Positions 18,862 to 27,628 of a DNA stretch of 64,000 nucleotides are shown here, piece by piece. Made by a program: the position numbers and the translations under genes. The DNA lies in NCBI GenBank assembly GCA_020832305.1, contig JAFIEV010000020.1:1-64000 (forward strand), read 5' to 3'. The notes under the pieces are model-generated. The model was not told the origin of the DNA, did not search any database, and saw only the letters and a list, made by a program, of their open reading frames with translations. The stretch is from Cyclobacteriaceae bacterium. GTDB taxonomy: Bacteria; Bacteroidota; Bacteroidia; Cytophagales; Cyclobacteriaceae. Position 1 is the stretch's first letter. Every line of letters starts with the position of its first letter.

Positions 18862-19917
18862 ATGGTAACACTACCCGAGAAGACATGGAAATTATTCAAA
18901 GAAGGCGGTGTATTTGTGCCCAGTCCGTTGGCGCTTGATGCGTCGGGTCAGTGCTTGGAAGATTATCAACGTCTCTTGACCTTGTACTACATCCGATCGG
19001 GTGCCCGTTCGGTCATTCCGGGAGCCCATACCGGAGAGTTTGCCCTCAACCGTATGGAGGTTTTCAGTTACTGGCTGAAGCTTGTAAAAGAAATGACCCT
19101 CCGATATGGAAAAGACATGTTGCTGATGGCAGCGGTGGGTGGTGATAAATGCAGGGAACAGGCAGAACTTGCCGCTCGGCTGGATTATGATATCGTCATG
19201 GTTGCGCCCACCGCTTTTGCAGGGAAAAAGCCTGCGGAGGTAATCGGGTTGCTGACCGATATAGCTTCGATCATACCAACCTTTGGTTTTGAACTTCAGC
19301 GTGCCATCCCCGGCAGCTATACCTTTAGCCCAAATCTGTGGTCAGATATTTTTGCAATTAGCTATGGCGCCAAAGGGGCTTCTTTTGACACTTACCGTTC
19401 ATTGCTTATGTTGGAAGCGGCCGCCCGTTCACAGAGAAAAGAACAATTGCTTATGCTCACGGGCAATGATGACCGGATAGTCTCAGACCTGTTGGGACAA
19501 TTTGCCTTTTTCGATGACACGGGTGCTAAAGAAATTGAATACAAAGGAGGACTGCTGGGGCACTTTGCGACCGATACCCGGGCCGTAGTGCAATGGGTAC
19601 AAATGATCAGAAAGTATAAGGTAACCGGAATTTGGGATTTTCCCATGACCAGGGAAGCGTTGATCCATGCGGTAAATCATTGCAATATGGTTTTGTTTGA
19701 TGCCATTGGGAATTTTGAAAACTCCGTATGGGGTGTCAAATACCGTCTGAGTTCACTCGGATTGCTACCCGGTCCTTTTTGTGCTACAGAAAGAGGGAGA
19801 GAAGGTCAGGCAGAAGCCATCGATAAGGTCTATGGCGACTATCCACTGCTCACAGATGATCTTTTCCTGCAAGAACAACTCGAAAATCTCAAAAAGGAAA
19901 TAGGTATAAAAATATGA
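18862..19917 (+). CDS. Atypical dihydrodipicolinate synthase (DapA) family aldolase/lyase
   Basis: A 351-residue class I aldolase-family TIM barrel, longer than DapA (about 290). The Schiff-base lysine aligns at K171 in GAKGAS (DapA GIKEAT), and GAHTGE at 54-59 replaces the GTTGE motif. The catalytic tyrosine of DapA has no counterpart: APTAF stands where TPYY occurs, and the YNVP segment is replaced. It is therefore unlikely to make dihydrodipicolinate and may cleave or dehydrate another 2-keto acid. Its stop overlaps the next gene's start (ATGA at 19914-19917), indicating translational coupling to the SDR. Substrate unknown. Confidence 0.75.
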   Translation: MVTLPEKTWKLFKEGGVFVPSPLALDASGQCLEDYQRLLTLYYIRSGARSVIPGAHTGEFALNRMEVFSYWLKLVKEMTLRYGKDMLLMAAVGGDKCREQAELAARLDYDIVMVAPTAFAGKKPAEVIGLLTDIASIIPTFGFELQRAIPGSYTFSPNLWSDIFAISYGAKGASFDTYRSLLMLEAAARSQRKEQLLMLTGNDDRIVSDLLGQFAFFDDTGAKEIEYKGGLLGHFATDTRAVVQWVQMIRKYKVTGIWDFPMTREALIHAVNHCNMVLFDAIGNFENSVWGVKYRLSSLGLLPGPFCATERGREGQAEAIDKVYGDYPLLTDDLFLQEQLENLKKEIGIKI

Positions 19918-20957
19918 ATATGATATTTTCAGACATCAGAACTGAAACCCAATTGTGGACGTTTATGACCCAACCCTCAGAGGAACTGGTGCATTTGGCA
20001 GACAGGTTGAAAGGGCCGGTGATGATACTGGGAGGCAGTGGTAAAATGGGTAAAGAATTGGCGGCCCTCATTCGCAATGCCGACCGGCAATGGAATATCA
20101 AAAGAGAAATGTATGTGGCATCTACCTTTAGCCATCCTTCAGGGGAAGATGAACAGGTATTCAGGGAATTGGGCATTCAATGCTTCAAAGGCGATTTATC
20201 TGATGAGGCCTTTTTACAATCCCTGCCGGATGCCCCTTATGTTTTTTATATGATGGGTTTTAAATTCGGGAGTTCGCAAGACTGGCAACGCGCCTTTCAT
20301 CTCAATTCCATTGTACCCTATCTGGTCGGTCAAAAATACAGTAGTTCAAAAATTGTGGTTTTTTCCAGTGGCAATCCTTATCCCCATACCCCTGCCATGG
20401 GAAAGGGTTGTACAGAAGAGGCAGAGCTCCAGCCGGTAGGTATTTATGGCTGGAACATTGTCGCAAGGGAAAGTTCCTTTGGCATTACGGCATCAAAAAA
20501 CCCTACTCAGCAAATTGCATTTTATCGCCTTATGTACGCCCAGCACCTCAACTATGGGGTTCTTATTGACCTGGCGCGTATGGTCTTACAGGAGGAAACC
20601 ATTTCTCTGGCCATGCCGGCTGTAAACCTTATTTCTCAGCGCGACGCCAATGAGGTGGCCATTCGCTCATTGGAATATTGCCATAATACACCGTGGGTGC
20701 TGAACGTAGCAGGCCCGGTTTGGCAGGTAGTGGATATTGTTCAGCGATTGGAGTTATATCTGGGTAAAGAGGCCAGGTTTTCAGATGATGCAGCAGAAAT
20801 GGCATTGCTGGCCAATGACGATAAATGCCGTCGCACTTTTGGAGCCTGCCGCGACGATGTGGAAGATATGATCAAAGGAGCCGCTTTATGGGTAAAAAAT
20901 GGTGGTAGTTATTGGCATAAACCTACACAATTCGGCAGGGTGAAACATGACTATTAG
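19914..20957 (+). CDS. Atypical NAD-dependent epimerase/dehydratase (extended SDR)
   Basis: A 347-residue Rossmann protein. The nucleotide-binding motif GGSGKMGKEL lies near residues 41-50, FSSGNPYPHTP is the active-site Ser region, and a C-terminal substrate domain follows. The YxxxK catalytic motif reads YGWNI, so the tyrosine is kept but the lysine is not. A non-standard mechanism or a binding-only role is possible. The start overlaps the DapA-like gene by 4 bp and the GNAT gene follows 11 bp downstream. The two upstream proteins and this one probably act on the same compound; which one is unknown. Confidence 0.72.
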   Translation: MNMIFSDIRTETQLWTFMTQPSEELVHLADRLKGPVMILGGSGKMGKELAALIRNADRQWNIKREMYVASTFSHPSGEDEQVFRELGIQCFKGDLSDEAFLQSLPDAPYVFYMMGFKFGSSQDWQRAFHLNSIVPYLVGQKYSSSKIVVFSSGNPYPHTPAMGKGCTEEAELQPVGIYGWNIVARESSFGITASKNPTQQIAFYRLMYAQHLNYGVLIDLARMVLQEETISLAMPAVNLISQRDANEVAIRSLEYCHNTPWVLNVAGPVWQVVDIVQRLELYLGKEARFSDDAAEMALLANDDKCRRTFGACRDDVEDMIKGAALWVKNGGSYWHKPTQFGRVKHDY

Positions 20958-20968
20958 ATTATTGAATT

Positions 20969-22192
20969 ATGGATGGCGCTACAAAAAGCAAGGCCTGGGA
21001 TGGTATAGAAATTAATGCTGAAAACCTTCGAAAATATGGTTTTGCCTGTTTTTTCCCAGCCGGGAAAAGGAAGGATAATGTTGATTTTGTTGAAAGAGAA
21101 ATCATTCTTGCCACAGGTCATGAAAATGAAAGTACAGCGTTTAAAGTCCCGGCCGAATTCTGTTTTACATTGGCGGCCGACAGAAAATTAACCCAATGCC
21201 CTGAATTTATCATTAGAAGGCCGGCAGATTCAAAAGACATTGTCAGACAATTATCTGAAAGGGCCGGCTGGAATCAGACCAGGGCGGATATTGAAGGCAT
21301 GCACCAAATGGATACGGGTCATTTTATGACCGGTGAATTTATGCTGCAAGGACAACATGTTCCCCTGGGAAGTGGGGTCGCCTTGAAGATAAATGAAGAA
21401 CTATGCTGGATCGGTATGATTCTCGTGCATCCTGAATTGCGAAGGCAAGGCATAGCGAGAGGCATTATGCAGGCCTGTGTAAACCATGCAAGGCAAAACC
21501 TGAAAACGCCCGTCATAGGATTGGATGCCACACCCGGAGGTAAGCAGGTCTATGATGATCTTGGATTCTGTGATTCATTTACGATATGGAGGACATTGAT
21601 TTCTACCGATGGTCATACATCTCCTGACAAATTCGTGGTTCCTTATGAAACCAGTCCTGTTGAAGATTTCGTAAAAAGTATTCAGTACATTGAGCGAGCT
21701 TCATTGATGAACCAATTATCTGCCTTGCCGGGGACCAAAAAAGCCGTTTTTATTAAAGATGGCCGTGTAAAAGGTTTTATAATGAGCAGACCCGGAAGGT
21801 TGTACCCCTATGTAGGTCCTTTGATTGCAGGGACTGATGAAGCTGCTAAAGCCTTGCTGCGAAAGGTGTTGGGAGAATGGAAAAACGAGGGCTATTCACA
21901 TGTTTTTATGGATATACCTGAATGGCACCTTGAAAAGCAGAAGGTTTTTGTAGAAAACGAAGATTGTAAGCGTATGGATGGGGCGGAAAGGATTGCTGTT
22001 CAAAAAAAGAGGCCATTTATACGTATGTACCAATTGGCTTCAGGAATCAATATTGCGCATATGTCTTCAATTGAAGACAAAACGAAAAGTTCTTTTGAGG
22101 AGAGGTATGATAAAACTTTATCTTTTATGGAAAAGGAGAGGCGCGACATTCTTCCGTTTATGTATGGCATTTGCGGGCCTGAGTGGGGATGA
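20969..22192 (+). CDS. Two-part GNAT acetyltransferase
   Basis: A 407-residue protein. A GNAT domain (about 80-215) contains the acetyl-CoA motif VHPELRRQGIARGIM, followed by a second GNAT-like half (about 220-350, AVFIKDGRVKGFIMSRPGR) as in YitH/HolE-type double proteins. The first 75 residues are not recognised. It is the last gene of the four-gene operon, 11 bp after the SDR gene. It likely acetylates the pathway compound or an amine derivative. A hairpin 25 bp after its stop codon may end the transcript. Confidence 0.75.
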   Translation: MDGATKSKAWDGIEINAENLRKYGFACFFPAGKRKDNVDFVEREIILATGHENESTAFKVPAEFCFTLAADRKLTQCPEFIIRRPADSKDIVRQLSERAGWNQTRADIEGMHQMDTGHFMTGEFMLQGQHVPLGSGVALKINEELCWIGMILVHPELRRQGIARGIMQACVNHARQNLKTPVIGLDATPGGKQVYDDLGFCDSFTIWRTLISTDGHTSPDKFVVPYETSPVEDFVKSIQYIERASLMNQLSALPGTKKAVFIKDGRVKGFIMSRPGRLYPYVGPLIAGTDEAAKALLRKVLGEWKNEGYSHVFMDIPEWHLEKQKVFVENEDCKRMDGAERIAVQKKRPFIRMYQLASGINIAHMSSIEDKTKSSFEERYDKTLSFMEKERRDILPFMYGICGPEWG

Positions 22193-22217
22193 TAGGCCGA
22201 CAATAGCCGTAATTTTT

Positions 22218-22240
22218 AGCCCTCGTTTCAAACGAGGGCT
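22218..22240 (+). repeat. Perfect 11-bp-arm hairpin
   Basis: AGCCCTCGTTT and AAACGAGGGCT are separated by a single C. There is no T-run after it, so it fits a dispersed palindromic repeat at least as well as a terminator. Position just after the GNAT gene would still allow mRNA 3'-end stabilisation. Confidence 0.7.
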
Positions 22241-22255
22241 ATACTAACCCGCCGC

Positions 22256-22316
22256 TTATGATCCTCGTTTGAAATTGAGGTCAAACCGAAATTCCGGAAA
22301 GTACAGCGTTCGGGAC
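22256..22316 (+). repeat. Diverged third copy of the 72-nt repeat module
   Basis: This stretch aligns in the same orientation with 24653-24715 and inverted with 10346-10417: a CCTCGTT.GA.ATTGAGGT.AAACCGAAAT pattern, then GGAAAG..AGCGTTCGGGA. It is more diverged than the other two copies are from each other. Confidence 0.65.
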
Positions 22317-22647
22317 GAAGACCATTGGACATAAGTGACGAGGACAGGTGTAATATTATACAGACAACAATGGGTTCCTTAAATCGATACGCAGGGTTTG
22401 TAACGCGATCAGGTAATACTCATGCCGATCAATAATAGCCTTTTCTCTTGCTGGTGTTTATCCACCGACTATTTTAGCTTGTGTCTGAGCAGGATTGAAA
22501 TGTTATTTGTACACTATAAAGCAGATGTATTTTTTTTCATTTTAGTTGCGTGAAAAAATTTTTATAATTTTAATTTTTCTTTTTATGTCTTTTTATTGCA
22601 GGTTGGAAATCAATTATTTGATTAACAAAAATTAAACGAGACTATGT

Positions 22648-24066
22648 ATGGCTACGAGTGATTCGCGTTACGCTGCAGAAAAATGGTACAAAAAAATACG
22701 TTTTGGATGGCTGTTTAATACCTCCTCCTTTATTGGTAACCTTGTATTAGCCCTGATTATCACTTATTTCTTTCGTCAGCTGGAATATGGTACTGAGGTT
22801 GATTATGTGTTTTTTCTGGGCATTTTGTCAATAGGCTTATGGGTGACTGAGGCCATTCCGCCTTTTGCTGTCGGAATTTTCATTATAGTCATGCTGATCT
22901 TTGGCTTTGGCACCGATTATATTATTTCAGAAGCAGCACCGATAGATATTTATGTAGATACCTGGACCAGCAATGTAATCTGGCTATTGCTGGGAGGTTT
23001 TTTTCTGGCCCAGGGAATGAAAGAAGTTGAACTCGATCGATGGTTGTTTCGATTTACCATTCGCAAATTTGGTGATCAGCCCGATAAACTATTAATGGGT
23101 CTGATGATGGTTACTGCGGTTGCCAGCATGGTAATGTCGAATACTGCCACTACTGCCATGATGATTTCATCTATTCTGCCTTTGATACGGCTGCTGGGCA
23201 AAACGTCTAATTATTCAAAGGCATTGCTGACAGGGATACCCGCGGCAGCTTCGGTGGGAGGCATCGGTACCATCATCGGGAGCACCCCTAATGCGATAGC
23301 CGTTGGGGCATTGCAGGAACAGGGTATCAATATAACTTTTATCGATTGGATGCTGTTTGGAACACCCTTGAGCCTGCTGCTTGTTTTTGCTTTTTACAAA
23401 TTTCTGGCCTGGAAGCTCCGGGTAAAAGAAGCGACACTTGATCTGTCTATGCTTCCTGATAGTGAAGCTGAAATAACACCTTTTAAACGTAAGGCCGTAA
23501 TTGTGACTCTTTTTGTTACGGTGGGCCTCTGGCTCACGGAACCCCTGCATGGTATACCCGTGGCGGCTACCTCTGCGGTGCCAATACTTTTTCTTACCCT
23601 CACAGAGGTAATTAACTCAGAACAGGTACGTTCTCTTCCTTGGGATACCCTGATGCTCGTGGCAGGTGGTCTTGCCCTGGGGATCGCACTGGTAGATGTA
23701 GGCCTGGCTGATATCATTATGGCTAAAATCAATAGTTTACCCGTAGCCGTTGCTGTGGTTGCAATATTATTTAGTCTTATTGCCGTACTTCTTTCCAATG
23801 TAATGAGCAATACAGCAGCTGCATCTATATTAATTCCGCTTGCCGTTACCCTGCCGACCCCTTTCGGTCTCGCGGTACCCGTAATTGTAGCCATCAGCTG
23901 TTCTTGTTCTTTGTTACTGCCGGTATCTACGCCACCCAATGCCATTGCTTATGCCACAGGTCTGGTAGATCAAAAAGAATTTCGAAATGGAGGACTGTTT
24001 TTTATCGTTGTAGGACCCATTTCAGCATTTTTGGCTGTAATGCTTTGGGTATGGTGGTATATATAA
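22648..24066 (+). CDS. DASS/SLC13-family sodium:dicarboxylate symporter
   Basis: A 472-residue inner-membrane transporter with about 11-12 hydrophobic segments. Both halves carry the Ser-Asn-Thr signature of the family (MVMSNTATTAMM near 170 and SNVMSNTAAASILIP near 385), which bind sodium and the substrate carboxylate. Relatives such as VcINDY move succinate, malate or fumarate; others move sulfate or citrate. It follows the NRAMP-like/DapA-like operon on the same strand after a 455-bp repeat-containing gap, so it is probably transcribed separately. It may still handle an organic acid from that module. Confidence 0.88.
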   Translation: MATSDSRYAAEKWYKKIRFGWLFNTSSFIGNLVLALIITYFFRQLEYGTEVDYVFFLGILSIGLWVTEAIPPFAVGIFIIVMLIFGFGTDYIISEAAPIDIYVDTWTSNVIWLLLGGFFLAQGMKEVELDRWLFRFTIRKFGDQPDKLLMGLMMVTAVASMVMSNTATTAMMISSILPLIRLLGKTSNYSKALLTGIPAAASVGGIGTIIGSTPNAIAVGALQEQGINITFIDWMLFGTPLSLLLVFAFYKFLAWKLRVKEATLDLSMLPDSEAEITPFKRKAVIVTLFVTVGLWLTEPLHGIPVAATSAVPILFLTLTEVINSEQVRSLPWDTLMLVAGGLALGIALVDVGLADIIMAKINSLPVAVAVVAILFSLIAVLLSNVMSNTAAASILIPLAVTLPTPFGLAVPVIVAISCSCSLLLPVSTPPNAIAYATGLVDQKEFRNGGLFFIVVGPISAFLAVMLWVWWYI

Positions 24067-24100
24067 ATTTAGTATAAATATGAAGTATACCTATAAAAAG

Positions 24101-24310
24101 ACCCCAGCTAGCGCACGCGTGCCGCGTGTGCTGACTTACCTACAAATACTTGAAAATCAATGACATAATAAATAAAGTATACAGTGTCACGTGGGGACAT
24201 CTGCCTAGAGTTAACCGTTCACCACATTAGGCCACAGCGAAACAAAAAGCCATTTCAATGTACGTCGTCCTATAAGGTTTTAAAAATCCTTATAGGTCTT
24301 TAGCGTTACC
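24101..24310 (-). repeat. Modular intergenic repeat block, copy B (first part)
   Basis: 24231-24310 is the reverse complement of 10199-10278 with 3 mismatches in 80 nt, and it keeps the CCTATAAGG/CCTTATAGG hairpin. 24101-24133 is the reverse complement of 10169-10201 with few mismatches. In copy A these two modules are adjacent; here they are about 100 bp apart and in the opposite relative order. Confidence 0.85.
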
Positions 24311-24410
24311 CACCATCCCTCACCAATGTTGGTATTATTCCACCAACAAGCTTAGAGAGCAAAATTCCTGAAAACAACCAATAGGATTTGAAGATTTTAC
24401 TTTGCACCAT

Positions 24411-24600
24411 CTAAGCGCTGTAGGCGCGGCATCTTTGTAGAAAATAGTCATTTACAGGGATGAGCGCCGTAGGTGCGAAACTATGCTTTTACAAAACAAA
24501 GCATTAGTTGTCAGGTAAAAGGTATCGCCCCTACAGGGCTCAACATAATGCTTATCAAGTCTTTCTACAAAGATTTCATCCCTACGGGATTTTTATTTGA
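24411..24600 (+). repeat. REP-like array within a long inverted repeat
   Basis: Contains cores AAGCGCTGTAGGCGCG, GAGCGCCGTAGGTGCG, ATCGCCCCTACAGGGCTC and CATCCCTACGGGATT. They lie around an outer inverted repeat, ATCTTTGTAGAAA (24431-24443) and TTTCTACAAAGAT (24562-24574). The layout resembles REP/BIME elements of RAYT-type mobilisation. Confidence 0.65.
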
Positions 24601-24652
24601 ATGCCCAACCTTTTATGGGAAGTATAAAAAAGGACATTCGCAGCTGTTTCCA

Positions 24653-24830
24653 GTCCTCGTCGCAGATTGAGGTGAAACCGAAATCCCGAAAAGCATAGTG
24701 TTCGGGATACATCTTTAACCACGGGACTATCTCCCAATGCTGGTGCAAGCGTGCCATAATAATTAAACTACAAACATATTCAGTCTGGCGGATTGTAAAT
24801 CCGCATTATCTGTGGGTTCGGGATTTCAAA
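24653..24830 (-). repeat. Modular intergenic repeat block, copy B (second part)
   Basis: 24653-24715 is the reverse complement of 10346-10417 with about four differences. 24783-24830 carries the GGATTG(T/C)AAATCC hairpin modules also found at 10069-10116, again inverted. Confidence 0.8.
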
Positions 24831-24911
24831 TCCAAAACAGTATCAGATTAGGGCGCTTGATTCAATGATTTTTCCCGGTGTTAGTGATAACCACAATCTG
24901 ACAAAAAAGGT

Positions 24912-26246
24912 CTACTCCTTTTTCGTTTCTTCCAGCAGCCAATCACGATAGGCTTCTTTACGGGGTTTAACCGGACGAATCAACAGGCGTAGCGATGCAT
25001 CAAATGACAAATAACTCCAGGCCCAGTTTAAGAAAACGAACAACTTATTTTTTACACCTAGTATGGCCATCAGATGTACAAAAAGCCATACAATCCAAGC
25101 AAAAAAGCCCTGAAAACTCCACCATGGAAGGTCGACCACGGCCAATTTTCGACCAATGGTTGCCATAGAACCTAAATCCCGGTATCGGAAAGGACGCAGG
25201 GCTTTTTTGTTTTTCAGATTTTTGAAATTTCTGGCAAGGTTGTCTGCCTGTTGAATGGCAACCTGTGCTACCTGCGGATGTCCCTTTGGATAGACTTCCT
25301 CATGCATCGATGCCAAATCTCCCAGAACATACACATTTTCCAGTCCGGGTACCCGATGATAAGGATCTACTGTAATGCGATTGGCTCTGTTTATAAGACT
25401 ATCGGATAAACCGGGAACAGGATTGCCGGTGATGCCAGCGGCCCAGATCATGCTGCTCGCTTCGATGCTTTCATATTCGCCCATTGTCACATACCTTCCG
25501 TCATATTCGCTTACTGCCCGGTTGAGATAAACCTTTACGCCCAACTTCTCCAGAAAGGCTTTTGCCTTTTCTCCGGATACATCACTCATGCCATTCAGCA
25601 ATCTTGGTGAAGCTTCAATCAAGTATATGTTCATCATTTCCCAATCCATGGTTGGATAGTCATCCGGCAGGGAATATCTTTTCATTTCTGCAATAGCGCC
25701 GGCCAGTTCCACCCCTGTAGGTCCGCCACCCACGACGACAATATTGAGCAAAGCCTTACGTATTTCGGGGTCATCCTGGTTGTAAGCCTCTTCAAAACTT
25801 GCAATCAGTTTATTTCTGATAAGTAAAGCTTCTGCCACCGATTTCATAGGGATGGCATTGTTCATTACATTTTGCAGGCCGAAATAACTGGTATCCGCAC
25901 CCAGTGCCAACACCAGATGATCATATGCGATCAGGCCTTTGTTTGTTTCTATGATTTTATTATCGGTATCCACATATTCCATTTCCATCATCCTGAAAAA
26001 CAGGTTCTTTTTGTTTTTAAAGATTTTCCTGATGGGAAATGAAATGGCGCTTGGCTCCAGGCCGGATGTTGCCACCTGATAAAACAGCGGCTGAAATTGA
26101 TGATAATTGTTTTTATCGATCAGTACAACCTGATATGGGCTTTTGCTGAGCTTCTGGGCCATGCGTACTCCGGCAAATCCGCCACCCACTATCACAATAC
26201 GCTCAAAATCAGCATCAGGAAGATTCTTTACAAAATTCTTAGTCAT
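24912..26246 (-). CDS. ndh: Type II NADH:quinone oxidoreductase (NDH-2)
   Basis: Non-proton-pumping NADH dehydrogenase feeding electrons to the quinone pool at the inner membrane. The 444 residues show the FAD-binding VGGGFAG motif (20-26), the NHQFQP-like YHQFQPLFYQVATSGLEP quinone-site segment, the second Rossmann motif VVGGGPTGVELAGA and the YVLGDLAS FAD segment. C-terminal hydrophobic stretches (about 365-420) likely give membrane attachment. It is a single gene facing the DASS transporter gene. Confidence 0.93.
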   Translation of the reverse strand: MTKNFVKNLPDADFERIVIVGGGFAGVRMAQKLSKSPYQVVLIDKNNYHQFQPLFYQVATSGLEPSAISFPIRKIFKNKKNLFFRMMEMEYVDTDNKIIETNKGLIAYDHLVLALGADTSYFGLQNVMNNAIPMKSVAEALLIRNKLIASFEEAYNQDDPEIRKALLNIVVVGGGPTGVELAGAIAEMKRYSLPDDYPTMDWEMMNIYLIEASPRLLNGMSDVSGEKAKAFLEKLGVKVYLNRAVSEYDGRYVTMGEYESIEASSMIWAAGITGNPVPGLSDSLINRANRITVDPYHRVPGLENVYVLGDLASMHEEVYPKGHPQVAQVAIQQADNLARNFKNLKNKKALRPFRYRDLGSMATIGRKLAVVDLPWWSFQGFFAWIVWLFVHLMAILGVKNKLFVFLNWAWSYLSFDASLRLLIRPVKPRKEAYRDWLLEETKKE

Positions 26247-26437
26247 TTTTCAGTTGGTTAAAATATTACCTACGAAAAAAATGCTGCATGTTTCACCAAT
26301 TAGAAAAATATTTTCACCCGGCTTATATATTTTGCCCTAGATCACAGATATTTATTGTGTTTTAAATAAAGGAGAAATTTCGTAGAATATGATTATTTGA
26401 ATTACAAAATGCCAATAGTAAAAATTACCGACCAACT

Positions 26438-26959
26438 ATGAAAAAAGTAAGTGTAAAATTACCGGCGATCAAACCGGAAATGTTTATTGCTGTATTTGCC
26501 ATATTTATCAGTTTATCCACCTTATTTGTATACATATACCAATCTAGCCTTATGAAGCAGCAGCAGCAAATGTCGGTATGGCCTTATTTATCGTACGGAC
26601 CTTCCTGGGGATATGATTACTTCAGGTTAAATCTGATCAACAAAGGAATAGGTCCGGCTATTGTTAAGTCCTTTGAAATATCTTATGATGGTAAAAAACT
26701 TGAAAATATACATGAACTGATGCTTTTAGTTCCTGACTCTCTGAGAAGTGAATATATGTATTCTGCCTTATGGCCTGGAATGGTAATTATGGCAGGAGAG
26801 GAAGTGAGTATGTTCAAGACAACCGACCCAAAAACAGTTCAATACATTGTTGAGAATTTGATAAATGATAAAATATATATGGATATATGCTATTCTTCGG
26901 TTTACGGTGATACCTGGGTAAGCTATGGGCTTAATGTAGAAGAATCTAAGTGCAAATAA
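26438..26959 (+). CDS. Hypothetical membrane-anchored protein
   Basis: A 173-residue protein with one N-terminal transmembrane helix (about 15-34) followed by a soluble domain of mixed strands. It has the NKGIGPAIVKSFEISYDG pattern seen in other small anchored proteins of unknown function. No catalytic motif is recognised. It is divergent from ndh and convergent with the VOC gene. Confidence 0.6.
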   Translation: MKKVSVKLPAIKPEMFIAVFAIFISLSTLFVYIYQSSLMKQQQQMSVWPYLSYGPSWGYDYFRLNLINKGIGPAIVKSFEISYDGKKLENIHELMLLVPDSLRSEYMYSALWPGMVIMAGEEVSMFKTTDPKTVQYIVENLINDKIYMDICYSSVYGDTWVSYGLNVEESKCK

Positions 26960-27045
26960 TGATTTTCAGATTTTTGAGTTTGGATATAGCATATTCAATT
27001 TTGCTGAAAATGAATATTACTATTTTTCTTTTCATTTTTTTATCG

Positions 27046-27543
27046 TCAGTTAGCCTCTAACAGCTTATTCAAATCCAATGGACGGGTATACATCTGAATG
27101 GAACCATCTTCATTTCTGGGCCATTCCTCAATGGGCCTGTCCCAATATAATTCAACGCCATTTTTGTCGGGGTCGTCCAGATAGATTGCCTCTGAAACAC
27201 CATGATCCGATGCGCCAGTAAGTGGATAATTGGCATCCAGCAAACGCATTAAAATAGTAGCGAGGTCTTTCCTTGTGGGATATAAAATGGCTGTGTGAAA
27301 AAGTCCGGTTGCATTTCGGGGTGGATGACTTGCATTTTTACTCAGCCAGGTGTTCAACCCAATATGATGGTGGTAACCACCGGCTGAAATAAAAGCCGCA
27401 TCTTCACCATAGTACATGGTAACTTCAAAGCCCAGCAATCCACAGTAAAAATCCAGCGATCGCTGTAGGTCAGCAACCTTTAAATGAACGTGGCCGATAC
27501 GTGTGTTTGAGGGTACGGTATAGTTGGTTTTCATCATCATCAT
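27046..27543 (-). CDS. VOC-family glyoxalase/dioxygenase-like protein
   Basis: A 165-residue vicinal-oxygen-chelate protein resembling CatE/catechol-2,3-dioxygenase-like proteins. Visible features are the first metal-ligand His in RIGHVHLKVADL, the YHHHIGLNTW segment of the middle, and the C-terminal Glu in GVELYWDRP. The gene begins with four consecutive ATG codons (after translation MMMMKTN), so the exact start is uncertain by up to three residues. Substrate unknown. Confidence 0.82.
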   Translation of the reverse strand: MMMMKTNYTVPSNTRIGHVHLKVADLQRSLDFYCGLLGFEVTMYYGEDAAFISAGGYHHHIGLNTWLSKNASHPPRNATGLFHTAILYPTRKDLATILMRLLDANYPLTGASDHGVSEAIYLDDPDKNGVELYWDRPIEEWPRNEDGSIQMYTRPLDLNKLLEAN

Positions 27544-27628
27544 TCTTCAATAATTGAAATATAAATACCTGCAAATGGCGTATTCAAATTCGGAATAGCA
27601 AGTGCATATAGTAATCAGAATACAGCGC

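Larger units (their letters stand above)
22193..22647. other. Intergenic region between GNAT and DASS genes
   Basis: No supported gene. It contains the 22218-22240 hairpin and a diverged copy of a repeat module. The AT-rich 120 bp before 22648 should hold the promoter of the DASS transporter. Confidence 0.5.
24067..24911. other. Intergenic region built from repeat modules
   Basis: No gene is supported in these 845 bp between the convergent DASS and NDH-2 genes. Most of the sequence belongs to the repeat blocks at 24101-24310, 24411-24600 and 24653-24830. Confidence 0.7.

Noticed and set aside
18862-19917. Calling this gene dapA
   Set aside because: The catalytic tyrosine and GTTGE motifs are absent, and the operon contains no lysine-pathway genes.
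24411-24600. Possible CRISPR-like array
   Set aside because: The cores differ in sequence and spacing and are partly inverted. There are no regular spacers and no cas genes.
24473-24670. 65-codon plus-strand frame
   Set aside because: It is made of REP-like repeat cores rather than coding sequence.
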